A stretch of 6,946 bases of DNA from an uncultured Granulosicoccaceae bacterium (GCA_937941555.1 CALDHJ010000550.1:1-6946), one strand, 5' to 3'. Counted from the first letter of the stretch, positions 1 through 5,944 are shown. A program made the numbers and translations. The notes: generated by a model not told the origin, from the letters alone.

Positions 1-368
1 TGATGGACGTCGAGCTGCAGTACCTCTACACGGATGGCGAATTCTGGCACTTCATGAACACTTCCAGTTATGAGCAACTCGGGGCTGATGCCTCGGCCGT
101 CGGCGATGCCAAGCTCTGGCTCAAGGAAGAAGACATGTGCCAGGTCACGCTCTGGAACGGCTCCCCACTGATCGTCCAGCCACCCAATTTCGTCGAGCTC
201 AAGATTGTCGAAACCGACCCGGGATTGCGCGGTGACACGGCCAATGGCGGCACCAAACCCGCCCACCTCGAAACCGGCGCGACGGTCAAGGTGCCGCTGT
301 TCATCGAGCAGGGCGAGGTGGTGCGCTGCGACACCCGCACCGGCGAGTACGTGTCCCGCGTCAAGTAA
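1..368 (+). CDS. efp: Elongation factor P, 3' part (N-terminus outside window)
   Basis: EF-P binds the ribosome between the P and E sites and stimulates peptide-bond formation at polyproline stretches. The reading frame is already open at the window edge and ends at TAA 366-368. About 122 codons are visible out of roughly 188 in the family, covering the end of the central domain and the C-terminal OB domain. The visible part matches E. coli EF-P closely: [53 protein letters not shown] and the terminal GEYVSRVK. The ATG at 3 is an internal methionine, not the start. The N-terminal KOW-like domain with the lysine that receives beta-lysine (Lys34 in E. coli) lies upstream and cannot be checked here, but epmA follows after only 6 nt, which predicts that this lysine is present. 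The gene is likely the first of a co-transcribed cluster whose promoter is outside the window. Confidence 0.97.
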   Translation, partial: MDVELQYLYTDGEFWHFMNTSSYEQLGADASAVGDAKLWLKEEDMCQVTLWNGSPLIVQPPNFVELKIVETDPGLRGDTANGGTKPAHLETGATVKVPLFIEQGEVVRCDTRTGEYVSRVK

Positions 369-374
369 CGCGCT

Positions 375-1334
375 GTGACGGATTGGCGACCCAGCGCCAG
401 TCAGGGTGCGCGCGAGGCCCGTGCGCGTCTGCTCAGACGACTGCGTGACCACTTCGATCTCGAGGACGTACTCGAGGTCGAGACGCCGCTGATGAGCAGC
501 GCAGCGACAACCGACCCGAACATCGACAGCGCCGAGGTGGTTTGTGGTGCGATCTCGGGCTTTCTGCACACGTCCCCCGAATTTGCCATGAAGCGGTTGA
601 TTGCGGACGGCTGTGGCGACTGTTATCAGATTGCGCGGGTCTTTCGGGCAGGTGAATCCGGGTCGCGCCATAACCCCGAATTCACACTGCTCGAATGGTA
701 TCGGCTCGGTTACACGCTGGCCGACATCGGCCGGGATCTCGTTCGCGTGTTGTCCGCGGCATTCGGCCGTGAACTTGATTGCGACCATTGGTCCTACCGC
801 GATGCCTGTCGGGAGTTGGGTGGATTCGATGCCTTTGATCTGAACCTGCCTGTACTGAAGGCCCGTTTGGCAGATGCCGGTGTGCCGAAGCCGATCGGCC
901 TGGATGATGGGCAAACCGACGCCTGGATCGACTACGCCTTCAGCGCGCTTGTTGCACCGCATTTTGCGGGTAATCGATTGACCCTCGTCAGCGGTTACCC
1001 CGCGACTCAGGCGTCACTTGCGGCGATCGAACAGACGCCCGACGGTGCGGTGGCACTGCGCACGGAGGCGTATATGGGGGAGCTCGAGTTGGCTAACGGC
1101 TTCGAGGAATTGCGCGACGCCAACGAGCAGCGTGCGCGCTTCGAAGCGGAACGGCAGGCACGTCTCGCAGTGGGCCAGGCAGCGCCGCCACTCGATACTC
1201 ATCTCATTGCCGCGTTGGCGAATGGGTTGCCCTCGTGCTCGGGCATGGCGGTTGGCCTCGACCGCGTCCTCATGGTGCTGCTCGGTGAGCCGCGCATCGA
1301 TGGCGTGTTGAATTTCCCATGGGGCCGCGCATGA
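375..1334 (+). CDS. epmA: EF-P--(R)-beta-lysine ligase EpmA (PoxA/GenX/YjeA)
   Basis: EpmA activates (R)-beta-lysine with ATP and transfers it to the conserved lysine of EF-P. It is a truncated class II lysyl-tRNA synthetase paralogue without the anticodon-binding domain. The product is 319 aa (E. coli about 325), starting at GTG 375, 6 nt after the efp stop; no strong Shine-Dalgarno is visible, so translation is probably coupled. Class II motifs appear in order: motif 1 around residues 32-40 (VLEVETPLM), a substrate-pocket stretch at 65-74 (HTSPEFAMKR), motif 2 around 84-110 (QIARVFRAGE, then HNPEFTLLEWYR), a second ATP-site segment at 236-247 (ELELANGFEELR), and motif 3 at 284-304 with CSGMAVGLDRV. 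Ala292 seems to align with E. coli Ala298, the residue reported to favour beta- over alpha-lysine. Length and adjacency to efp separate it from a true LysS. The beta-lysine source, EpmB, is not in the window. Confidence 0.96.
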   Translation: MTDWRPSASQGAREARARLLRRLRDHFDLEDVLEVETPLMSSAATTDPNIDSAEVVCGAISGFLHTSPEFAMKRLIADGCGDCYQIARVFRAGESGSRHNPEFTLLEWYRLGYTLADIGRDLVRVLSAAFGRELDCDHWSYRDACRELGGFDAFDLNLPVLKARLADAGVPKPIGLDDGQTDAWIDYAFSALVAPHFAGNRLTLVSGYPATQASLAAIEQTPDGAVALRTEAYMGELELANGFEELRDANEQRARFEAERQARLAVGQAAPPLDTHLIAALANGLPSCSGMAVGLDRVLMVLLGEPRIDGVLNFPWGRA

Positions 1335-1837
1335 GTGAATCGTCAGTGCCGAGCGGTGTGTTGTTGTTGCGTGATATCGCAACTGAAAAATTACAAGCCT
1401 GGTTCGGTGGCCACGGCTTGCAGGTCGAGTGGCACCCTGACGGCTCGGCTTTGCCCGGCAGTTTCTGGGGTGAGCCGGAGGCCGGGTTGATTGCGAACAC
1501 CTTGCATGTGCGACCCGATACGCCAGTCCAGTCTGCCTTGCACGAGGGGTGTCACTGGGTCTGTCTCACCCCCGAGCGACGGGTGACAGTTCACACCAAT
1601 GTCGGAGGGACTGCGCTCGAGGAGTGTGCGACCTGCTATCTGCAGATTCTGGTTGCGCGTACGCTCGAGGGTGTTGGCGAGGCGCGGATGCTCGCCGATA
1701 TGGATCGGTGGGGCTACAGCTTTCGGCTCGGCAGTGCCGGGGCCTGGTTTGAACGCGATGCAGAGGACGCGCGTCAGTGGCTGTTCGACCGAGGGTTGAT
1801 CAGCGCGGAAAACGCCCCAACCACTGGCCCATCTTGA
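1331..1837 (+). CDS. Unnamed HExxH protein coupled to epmA; candidate EpmC-like EF-P modification enzyme
   Basis: A 168-aa soluble-looking protein with no signal peptide or membrane segment. Its ATG at 1331 overlaps the epmA TGA (ATGA at 1331-1334), a classic coupling arrangement; a second in-frame ATG at 1319 lies deeper in epmA and is less likely. I do not know a name for this family, although it feels like a conserved hypothetical protein of gammaproteobacteria. Directly visible: HEGCHW at residues 71-76, an HExxH metal-binding signature; a pair of glutamates E97-E98 in ALEECATCYLQ, 22-23 residues after the second His and placed to give a third ligand; cysteines C74, C78, C99 and C102; and a well-formed C-terminal segment MDRWGYSFRLGSAGAWFERD (124-143). 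From memory, E. coli EpmC (EF-P hydroxylase, about 180 aa) has SAIHEISHW followed by RR at the same offset as R83-R84 here. Function in EF-P maturation is inference from this resemblance plus position. A zinc peptidase-like fold is the main alternative. Confidence 0.9.
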   Translation: MSESSVPSGVLLLRDIATEKLQAWFGGHGLQVEWHPDGSALPGSFWGEPEAGLIANTLHVRPDTPVQSALHEGCHWVCLTPERRVTVHTNVGGTALEECATCYLQILVARTLEGVGEARMLADMDRWGYSFRLGSAGAWFERDAEDARQWLFDRGLISAENAPTTGPS

Positions 1838-2645
1838 GCGGCTCACCGGCGCTCAGGCCGGCGCGCCACTGCAGCCCTTTCGGCATCAGGGCGATGACAG
1901 TCGAGCCCATGTTGAAGCGTCCCATCTCCTCACCGCGCTCGAAACGGATATCCTCGCCTGAATAGTCGGTCACGCTCAGTGACTTGCCTGCGGGCGGTGT
2001 GACAAGCCCGGCCCAGGTGGTTTCGATTGCCGCGACATTGATCGCACCGACCAACACCAACGCGAGTGGGCCGTGGGTGGTCTCGAATTCACACACGAGT
2101 CGCTCGTTGCGGGCGAACAGTGCAGGAATGTGGGCCACGGTGTGTGGTGCGACACTGAACAGACGCCCCGGCACGTGGCGCATGGTGAGTAGTCGCCCAG
2201 CCACCGGCATGTGGACGCGGTGATAGTCGCGTGGGCTCAGGTACACCGTGATGAATTCGCCATTGTGGTAGTGCTCGGCCGACTGCGTGTCGGCGAGCAG
2301 TGCCGAGGCCGTGTAGTGCTGGCCCTTGGCCTGAAAGACCGTATCCCCGTCGATCGACCCGGACGCCGAGACGCGGCCATCAGCCGGGCAGACAAAGGCG
2401 TTTTCGCCGCTGGATACCGGGCGCGCGTCGGGTCTCAGGGCGCGTGTGAAAAACGCATTGAAATGGCTGTAGTGGCGAAGGTCCGGTTCTGCTGCCTCGT
2501 GGAGGTCGACACGGTAGGCACGGCAGAACCAACGCATGATCGGTTGTGCGAGTGCCGTTTGCCGTCGCGTGAGCCAGTAGATGACACGCGACAACGCGTG
2601 GTGCGGCAATGCCCGTTGTACCAGAGCAAAAAGCGGTGAAGTCAC
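1800..2645 (-). CDS. psd: Phosphatidylserine decarboxylase proenzyme
   Basis: Psd converts phosphatidylserine to phosphatidylethanolamine at the inner membrane, the last step of PE synthesis. The 281-aa proenzyme is close to the E. coli length. It self-cleaves to give a beta chain and an alpha chain carrying an N-terminal pyruvoyl group made from the serine of the LGST motif. Here that motif reads MGST (residues 246-249, in GRFNMGSTVI), so Ser248 should be the pyruvoyl precursor. Other conserved parts are FNAFFTRALRPDARP (62-76), PADGRVS with Asp89, YLSPRDYHRVHMP (135-147) with His142 and His145, PGRLFSVAP (159-167) and FARNERLV (177-184). Asp89, His145 and Ser248 correspond to the self-cleavage residues. 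The start is GTG 2645, supported by the N-terminal match to the family but lacking a clear Shine-Dalgarno. It begins 19 nt after the SCO-like gene, so the two probably share a transcript. Its 3' end overlaps the opposing HExxH gene by 38 bp. Confidence 0.97.
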   Translation of the reverse strand: MTSPLFALVQRALPHHALSRVIYWLTRRQTALAQPIMRWFCRAYRVDLHEAAEPDLRHYSHFNAFFTRALRPDARPVSSGENAFVCPADGRVSASGSIDGDTVFQAKGQHYTASALLADTQSAEHYHNGEFITVYLSPRDYHRVHMPVAGRLLTMRHVPGRLFSVAPHTVAHIPALFARNERLVCEFETTHGPLALVLVGAINVAAIETTWAGLVTPPAGKSLSVTDYSGEDIRFERGEEMGRFNMGSTVIALMPKGLQWRAGLSAGEPLKMGQWLGRFPR

Positions 2646-2664
2646 GTCGAAGGTGTCCGGGGGA

Positions 2665-3306
2665 TCAGTGTGATTGGCTGTGCAACAGGCGCAGGTCGGA
2701 TGTTAACGCGTCTGCGTCGAAGGGAGGGTCAAACTGCGCTCGAATGTCACCTTGCGGGGCGATCAGCCACGCCTGGCCCGGGATTGGCGTCTCGGCCGCG
2801 GTCAACACCGACACCACTCGTGTCAGGGCGTCGACATCGCCCGTGAGCCCGATCAGGTTGTCGCCGAATGCACCGAGGTAGTCGGCCAGGGCCGATTCTG
2901 AATCAGCGTTTGGATCAAGGGTGATCATGAGCCACTGCCACGGTGCAGTTGACGCGTTGAATCCGAGCAACGACTGGCGGGCATCGGCCATGGCCGCGAG
3001 CGTCTGCGGGCAGTCTGTCGCACAAGCGCGGTAGCCGATCGTAATGACCGACCAGGTGTCCTGCAGATCGGATTTGCCAAAACGGTTTCCGTGGTGTGAT
3101 GTCAGACTGAAGTCCGGCAGCGCACGCGACCCGATGGGGACAGGCTTCGCACGCTGCAAGGCCGTTGGCAACGCAGTCTCGGACCCGATCGGCTCGCGCA
3201 CGGTGGCGTACCAGATGATGATCGCGGCGAAGATGGCAGCATAGCGAGCCACCTGACAAATCCGGCAGGGGCGTTTGAGCTGGAGTGGGGCGTCATCAGC
3301 TGCCAA
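2665..3306 (-). CDS. SCO1/SenC-like membrane-anchored thioredoxin-fold protein, copper-ligand His not found
   Basis: SCO proteins are membrane-anchored thioredoxin-fold proteins that deliver copper to cytochrome oxidase (CuA site) or act in thiol redox. Numbering from TTG 3306 (213 aa): CRIC at 14-17, one membrane segment about 20-37 (ARYAAIFAAIIIWYATVR), then the SCO core, LPDFSLTSHHGNRF (63-76), then ITIGYRACATDCPQTLAAM (88-106) with the CxxxC pair Cys95 and Cys99, then ITLDPNAD and DNLIGLTGD. The third copper ligand, normally a His in a VDHSA-type segment, is absent: the matching stretch is IPGQAWLIAPQGD (175-187). This suggests a redox or divergent role rather than CuA loading. The start is uncertain. 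TTG 3306 has AGGA at 3316-3319; GTG 3252 (195 aa) would begin right before the membrane segment but has no Shine-Dalgarno. The open frame reaches 3477, but that would run into prmB. psd follows after 19 nt. Confidence 0.86.
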   Translation of the reverse strand: MAADDAPLQLKRPCRICQVARYAAIFAAIIIWYATVREPIGSETALPTALQRAKPVPIGSRALPDFSLTSHHGNRFGKSDLQDTWSVITIGYRACATDCPQTLAAMADARQSLLGFNASTAPWQWLMITLDPNADSESALADYLGAFGDNLIGLTGDVDALTRVVSVLTAAETPIPGQAWLIAPQGDIRAQFDPPFDADALTSDLRLLHSQSH

Positions 3307-3310
3307 GGGG

Positions 3311-3319
3311 TGGTATCCT
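3311..3319 (+). promoter_or_regulatory. Possible extended -10 promoter element for prmB
   Basis: TGGTATCCT fits an extended -10 (TGn followed by TATCCT), placed so that transcription would start near 3325, about 27 nt before GTG 3352. No good -35 is seen at 17 bp upstream (3291-3296, CGTCAT), which is tolerable for an extended -10 promoter. On the opposite strand, bases 3316-3319 read AGGA and would be the Shine-Dalgarno of the SCO-like TTG start, so the two divergent genes would share these bases. Weak, single-motif evidence. Confidence 0.35.
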
Positions 3320-3351
3320 GCGCGCGCTTTTCGAACGAGTATAGCGTTGCC

Positions 3352-4227
3352 GTGAATCCGCAGATGACTTTGGAGTCCTTGATCCGGGAATCGGCATCTC
3401 GCCTGGAGGCGTCCGGTGTGTGGTTCGGGCATGGCACTGACAACGCGCTCGATGAAGCGAGCTGGTTGGTGTTGCACGCTCTGGGTTTGCCGCCGGAGCA
3501 GGCGCCGGATTACAGCCAGTCGGTCGAGACTGAATCCGTCGTTACGGCACGGGCGTTGGTCACCGAACGGATCGAGCGGCGCGTACCCTCGGCTTACCTG
3601 ACCGGATCAGCGTGGTTTTGCGGTCTCGCGTTCAAGAGCGACGAACGGGCCTTGGTTCCGCGCTCGCCACTGGCGGAGTTGATCGAGACGGGCTTTACAC
3701 CTTGGTTGCGTGATGGGCCTGTCGCGCGCGCGCTCGACCTCTGCACCGGCAGCGGCTGCATTGCCATCGCGTTGGCGCACCGCTTTTCGGGCTGCGCGGT
3801 AGACGCGACCGACCTCAGCGCCGATGCCCTGTCGCTCGCAGAGGAGAATGTCGGCCTGCACAACATGACTGATCGGGTTGCGTTGTACCAGGGTGACCTA
3901 TTTCAACCTGTCTACTCTCGGCGCTATGACCTGATTGTTAGCAACCCGCCCTATGTGAACGCAGCTGATCTTGCCGCGATGCCGGCCGAGTACCACGCGG
4001 AACCCGCGATGGGGCTCGGGTCGGGTGATGACGGTCTCGACATCACACGGCGCATTCTTGCAAACGCTCGAGACCACCTCGAACCGGACGGTTTGTTGGT
4101 GGTGGAGGTGGGTGAGAGCATGGCGGCGGCGCAGTCGAGTTTCGACGCGCTGGCGTTGAACTGGATTGATCTCGCCTGCGGAGGCGACGGTGTGTTCGCC
4201 ATTGCCGCATCGGACCTGCCCCGTTGA
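3352..4227 (+). CDS. prmB: Ribosomal protein uL3 N5-glutamine methyltransferase PrmB
   Basis: PrmB transfers a methyl group from S-adenosylmethionine to a glutamine side chain of ribosomal protein uL3 (Gln150 in E. coli), helping large-subunit assembly. From GTG 3352 the product is 291 aa (E. coli 310). The N-terminal helical substrate-binding region carries WFGHGTDNALDEAS, very close to E. coli WYGHGTDNPWDEA, and then AYLTGSAWFCGLAF and DERALVPRSPLAELI. These mark it as PrmB rather than PrmC (release-factor methyltransferase). The methyltransferase core has motif I ALDLCTGSGCIAIAL from residue 127, the acidic loop VDATDLSADAL, and the catalytic NPPY at 198-201. EPAMGLGSGDDGLDITRRIL and GGDGVF near the end also match the family. 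The start is unsure: ATG 3364 (287 aa) and GTG 3310 (305 aa) are in frame and none has a strong ribosome site. GTG 3310 would overlap the proposed -10 element. Likely transcribed alone. Confidence 0.94.
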   Translation: MNPQMTLESLIRESASRLEASGVWFGHGTDNALDEASWLVLHALGLPPEQAPDYSQSVETESVVTARALVTERIERRVPSAYLTGSAWFCGLAFKSDERALVPRSPLAELIETGFTPWLRDGPVARALDLCTGSGCIAIALAHRFSGCAVDATDLSADALSLAEENVGLHNMTDRVALYQGDLFQPVYSRRYDLIVSNPPYVNAADLAAMPAEYHAEPAMGLGSGDDGLDITRRILANARDHLEPDGLLVVEVGESMAAAQSSFDALALNWIDLACGGDGVFAIAASDLPR

Positions 4228-4269
4228 CAGGGAAGTGCGGGGTGTTTCCGGACAAGGGCTATTTACGCG

Positions 4270-5148
4270 TTAGCGCAAGACGGTGATGCGCCTGCTGCTC
4301 TCGCGCAGGCGCCAGAGCAGACCGAGCCATGAATTGACGGTGCTGTCGGTTTCGAACAGTGGACTGTTTTCGTTTGCGGCATCCTTGTAGGAGTTCCACG
4401 AAATTCCGGAAAACACGACGATGTCCGGTGTCATGGCGTAGGAACCGCTGAAACTGATATCGCTGCCGAGGTAGCCGGATTGGGCATCGTATGCCGGCCG
4501 CGTTGCGGTGGCGAATTCGGCATCGACCTGGTAGAAGAGATCGTGCATGTCTTCGCCTGCAAAAACTGCGTTGAATTCGACTCCGAGATCCAGCTTGCCG
4601 TCCAGCATGTTTTCACGCTCGTATTCGAGTGCCAGGCTTGCAACTGGTCCGAGTGAGCTGACCGAGCCGAAATCGGTCGAGAAGGCGCCGCGCAATTGCA
4701 CCGCAAGTTCGGTTGTCGACTCGCTTTTGTCAGCGAATTGGTCGCGGTCGAGTGTGACAACCAACTGAGGCCCGATCTCGAACAGAAAATCGAGATCCGG
4801 CATGCCTTCTCGTAGCGGGTTGCCTTCGGAGTTCGCATTGAGCGATCCGGAAACCGATATGTCGAATCGGTAGCGGGGATTCTCGACCGCTATGGCTTGC
4901 AGCCCCCCTTCGCCGAGTCTGAAGCGGTCGCTTCGGTACACGCCGAACGGCGCGACGAGCACACGGTTGTTGGCGCGATCGGAGGCGGGGTAATCCTGAC
5001 CGTTGATCGCGAAGGCGCCGACACCGAGTTCCCAGACGGGGAGTGATGCGGATGCGAACACACCGTTGGCCATCATGACCAAGGCTAGGCAGGTGGTGCT
5101 CGTCAACGCTCGCACGGGCGGTTCTCGTTCTGGAATCAGCTGAAGCAT
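4270..5148 (-). CDS. MipA/OmpV-family outer-membrane protein
   Basis: MipA/OmpV proteins are outer-membrane beta-barrels; E. coli MipA scaffolds the murein transglycosylase MltA with PBP1B. The 292-aa product starts at ATG 5148, chosen over the longer frame from 5241 because GAGGG lies 6 nt upstream and a signal peptide follows: basic residues up to Arg13, hydrophobic ALTSTTCLALVMMANGVFA, likely cleavage near residue 32-35 (FASA/S). Family hallmarks are WELGVGAFAINGQDYPASD (39-57), VLVAPFGVYRSDRF (63-76), FDISVSGSLNANS (95-107) and NPLREGMPDLDFLFEIGP (110-127). Alternating hydrophobic strands rich in Gly, Ser and aromatics run to the end (SDISFSGSYAM, DIVVFSGISW, TVNSWLGLLWRL). The protein does not end on an aromatic residue: a basic tail RESSRRITVLR follows the last predicted strand. 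Family assignment is fairly sure. MltA binding is not shown by sequence, so no symbol is given. It is divergent from kbp and convergent with prmB (42-nt gap, no clear terminator). Confidence 0.87.
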   Translation of the reverse strand: MLQLIPEREPPVRALTSTTCLALVMMANGVFASASLPVWELGVGAFAINGQDYPASDRANNRVLVAPFGVYRSDRFRLGEGGLQAIAVENPRYRFDISVSGSLNANSEGNPLREGMPDLDFLFEIGPQLVVTLDRDQFADKSESTTELAVQLRGAFSTDFGSVSSLGPVASLALEYERENMLDGKLDLGVEFNAVFAGEDMHDLFYQVDAEFATATRPAYDAQSGYLGSDISFSGSYAMTPDIVVFSGISWNSYKDAANENSPLFETDSTVNSWLGLLWRLRESSRRITVLR

Positions 5149-5154
5149 AGCCAA

Positions 5155-5159
5155 CCCTC
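5155..5159 (-). promoter_or_regulatory. Ribosome binding site deciding the mipA-like start
   Basis: GAGGG on the minus strand, six bases before ATG 5148. It is the reason for rejecting the upstream in-frame start at 5241, which would put about 31 hydrophilic residues before the signal peptide. Confidence 0.75.
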
Positions 5160-5368
5160 GACCAACCGCAGTGTTTTCGCCTCGCGTGTGGGCGGCTGTG
5201 GTTCCACGCGGTGTGCGTTCGAGAGAGCATTTTTGTCGCACACCTGGCAGTCGTCACCCGGGGATGCGATCAGGGCGCCTGGTCAACTCCCGGGACGCAG
5301 ATCGGGTGAAGGTGTACTCGGCACCGATCGGCTGTTTTTGCTAAGCTGGCGGAGTTGTACATTCGCCT

Positions 5369-5374
5369 GGAGGG
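5369..5374 (+). promoter_or_regulatory. Ribosome binding site deciding the kbp start
   Basis: GGAGGG lies seven bases before GTG 5382. This is a near-consensus Shine-Dalgarno and fixes the start at the GTG rather than the in-frame TTG at 5355, which lies upstream of it. The resulting N-terminus (VSLFGFVSGIGKSLFG) matches the MGLFNFVKDAG-type start of E. coli Kbp. Confidence 0.85.
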
Positions 5375-5381
5375 CAAACAC

Positions 5382-5846
5382 GTGTCGTTATTTGGTTTTG
5401 TATCGGGTATCGGGAAATCACTTTTTGGTGACGATTCCGAGGCCGCTGAGAACATCAAGTCTCATATTGAAGCAAACAACCCCGGCGTAACCGGCCTGGA
5501 AGTCGAGTTCGATGACGGCGTCGTGTCTCTGTGCGGCGAGTGTGCCTCGGCTGAAGCGATGCAGAAAGCCGTCCTCATGGCGGGCAATGTGAAAGGCGTC
5601 GAGGATGTCAAAGTCGACAAGATGACCATCGCGTCATTGGCGTCTGATCCGGCAGCGGTCACGGCAGCGTTGGAGCAGGACAGTGTCGAGTACTACATCA
5701 TCGAGTCAGGCGACAGCTTGAGCAAGATTGCCAAGGAAGCGTACGGCGATGCAATGCAGTACCCGAAGATCTTCGAAGCCAACCGTGAGGTGATCGAAGA
5801 CCCGGACCTGATCTACCCCGGTCAGAAAATCCGCATTCCGAAGTAA
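5382..5846 (+). CDS. kbp: BON and LysM domain protein Kbp/YgaU (K+-binding protein family)
   Basis: E. coli Kbp (YgaU) is a small cytoplasmic protein that binds potassium and changes shape on binding; it is linked to osmotic stress. The 154-aa product (E. coli 149) begins with VSLFGFVSGIGKSLFG and has no signal peptide, then a BON domain about 20-80 (VTGLEVEFDDGVVSLCGECAS, GNVKGVEDVKV), a linker, and a C-terminal LysM about 104-153: YYIIESGDSLSKIAKEAYGDA, YPKIFEANREVI and DPDLIYPGQKIRIP. These match YgaU domain order and spacing closely. Unusual is a CxxC pair, Cys51 and Cys54 in CGEC, inside the BON domain; my recollection of E. coli Kbp has no cysteines there. GTG start with strong Shine-Dalgarno, and a terminator 18 nt after the stop, so it is probably a single-gene transcript. 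A periplasmic LysM peptidoglycan-binding role is unlikely without a signal sequence. Confidence 0.93.
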   Translation: MSLFGFVSGIGKSLFGDDSEAAENIKSHIEANNPGVTGLEVEFDDGVVSLCGECASAEAMQKAVLMAGNVKGVEDVKVDKMTIASLASDPAAVTAALEQDSVEYYIIESGDSLSKIAKEAYGDAMQYPKIFEANREVIEDPDLIYPGQKIRIPK

Positions 5847-5863
5847 GGGAATGGTGAATACGG

Positions 5864-5889
5864 AAAAAGGCCCTTCGGGGCCTTTTTTT
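5864..5889. terminator. Rho-independent terminator, probably bidirectional
   Basis: AAAAAGGCCC (5864-5873), loop TTCG (5874-5877), then GGGCCTTTTT (5878-5887), with the T run continuing to 5889. The GC stem closes on the very stable C(UUCG)G tetraloop. The A5/T7 flanks give a U-tract in both directions, so it can end kbp (+), 18 nt after its stop, and the convergent SDR gene (-), about 55 nt after its stop. Confidence 0.93.
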
Positions 5890-5944
5890 GTGGTCGTTTA
5901 CCTGAACAAGTCAAATCGGTTGGCGCCGCTGCCGAGGCGAATAC

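Larger units (their letters stand above)
5149..5381. other. Divergent intergenic region with inverted repeats
   Basis: The 233-nt spacer between the MipA/OmpV-like gene and kbp must hold the promoters of both. A perfect 8-bp inverted repeat, GGTGTGCG at 5210-5217 and CGCACACC at 5237-5244, is separated by 19 nt. A second 6-bp pair, GATCGG at 5300-5305 and CCGATC at 5324-5329, lies just before the probable kbp promoter region. I see no convincing sigma70 -35/-10 pair; TGCTAAGCT at 5339-5347 is a weak extended -10-like candidate for kbp. The longer upstream frame of the MipA-like gene (to 5241) crosses part of this region but is not supported as coding. Confidence 0.45.

Noticed and set aside
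1391..1846. 151-aa minus-strand open frame antisense to the HExxH gene
   Set aside because: No recognisable motif. The plus-strand product has coherent motif structure and the ATGA coupling to epmA, so the minus frame is a shadow.
2211..2639. 142-aa plus-strand open frame antisense to psd
   Set aside because: psd on the other strand is conserved over its whole length, and the antisense frame shows no recognisable motif; open antisense frames are expected at this GC content.
3307..3477. Longer version of the SCO-like gene (270 aa, start at 3477)
   Set aside because: The extra 57 residues lie mostly antisense to the well-conserved N-terminus of prmB, have no SCO similarity, and place a long hydrophilic stretch before the membrane anchor.
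4288..4312. Hairpin GCGCCTGC/GCAGGCGC as a terminator for prmB or the MipA-like gene
   Set aside because: The 8-bp stem is perfect but lies inside the MipA-like coding end, and no T-rich tract follows it in either direction.
5149..5241. Longer N-terminus of the MipA/OmpV-like protein (323 aa)
   Set aside because: It would bury the signal peptide behind about 31 hydrophilic residues; ATG 5148 has a good Shine-Dalgarno and a standard signal peptide.
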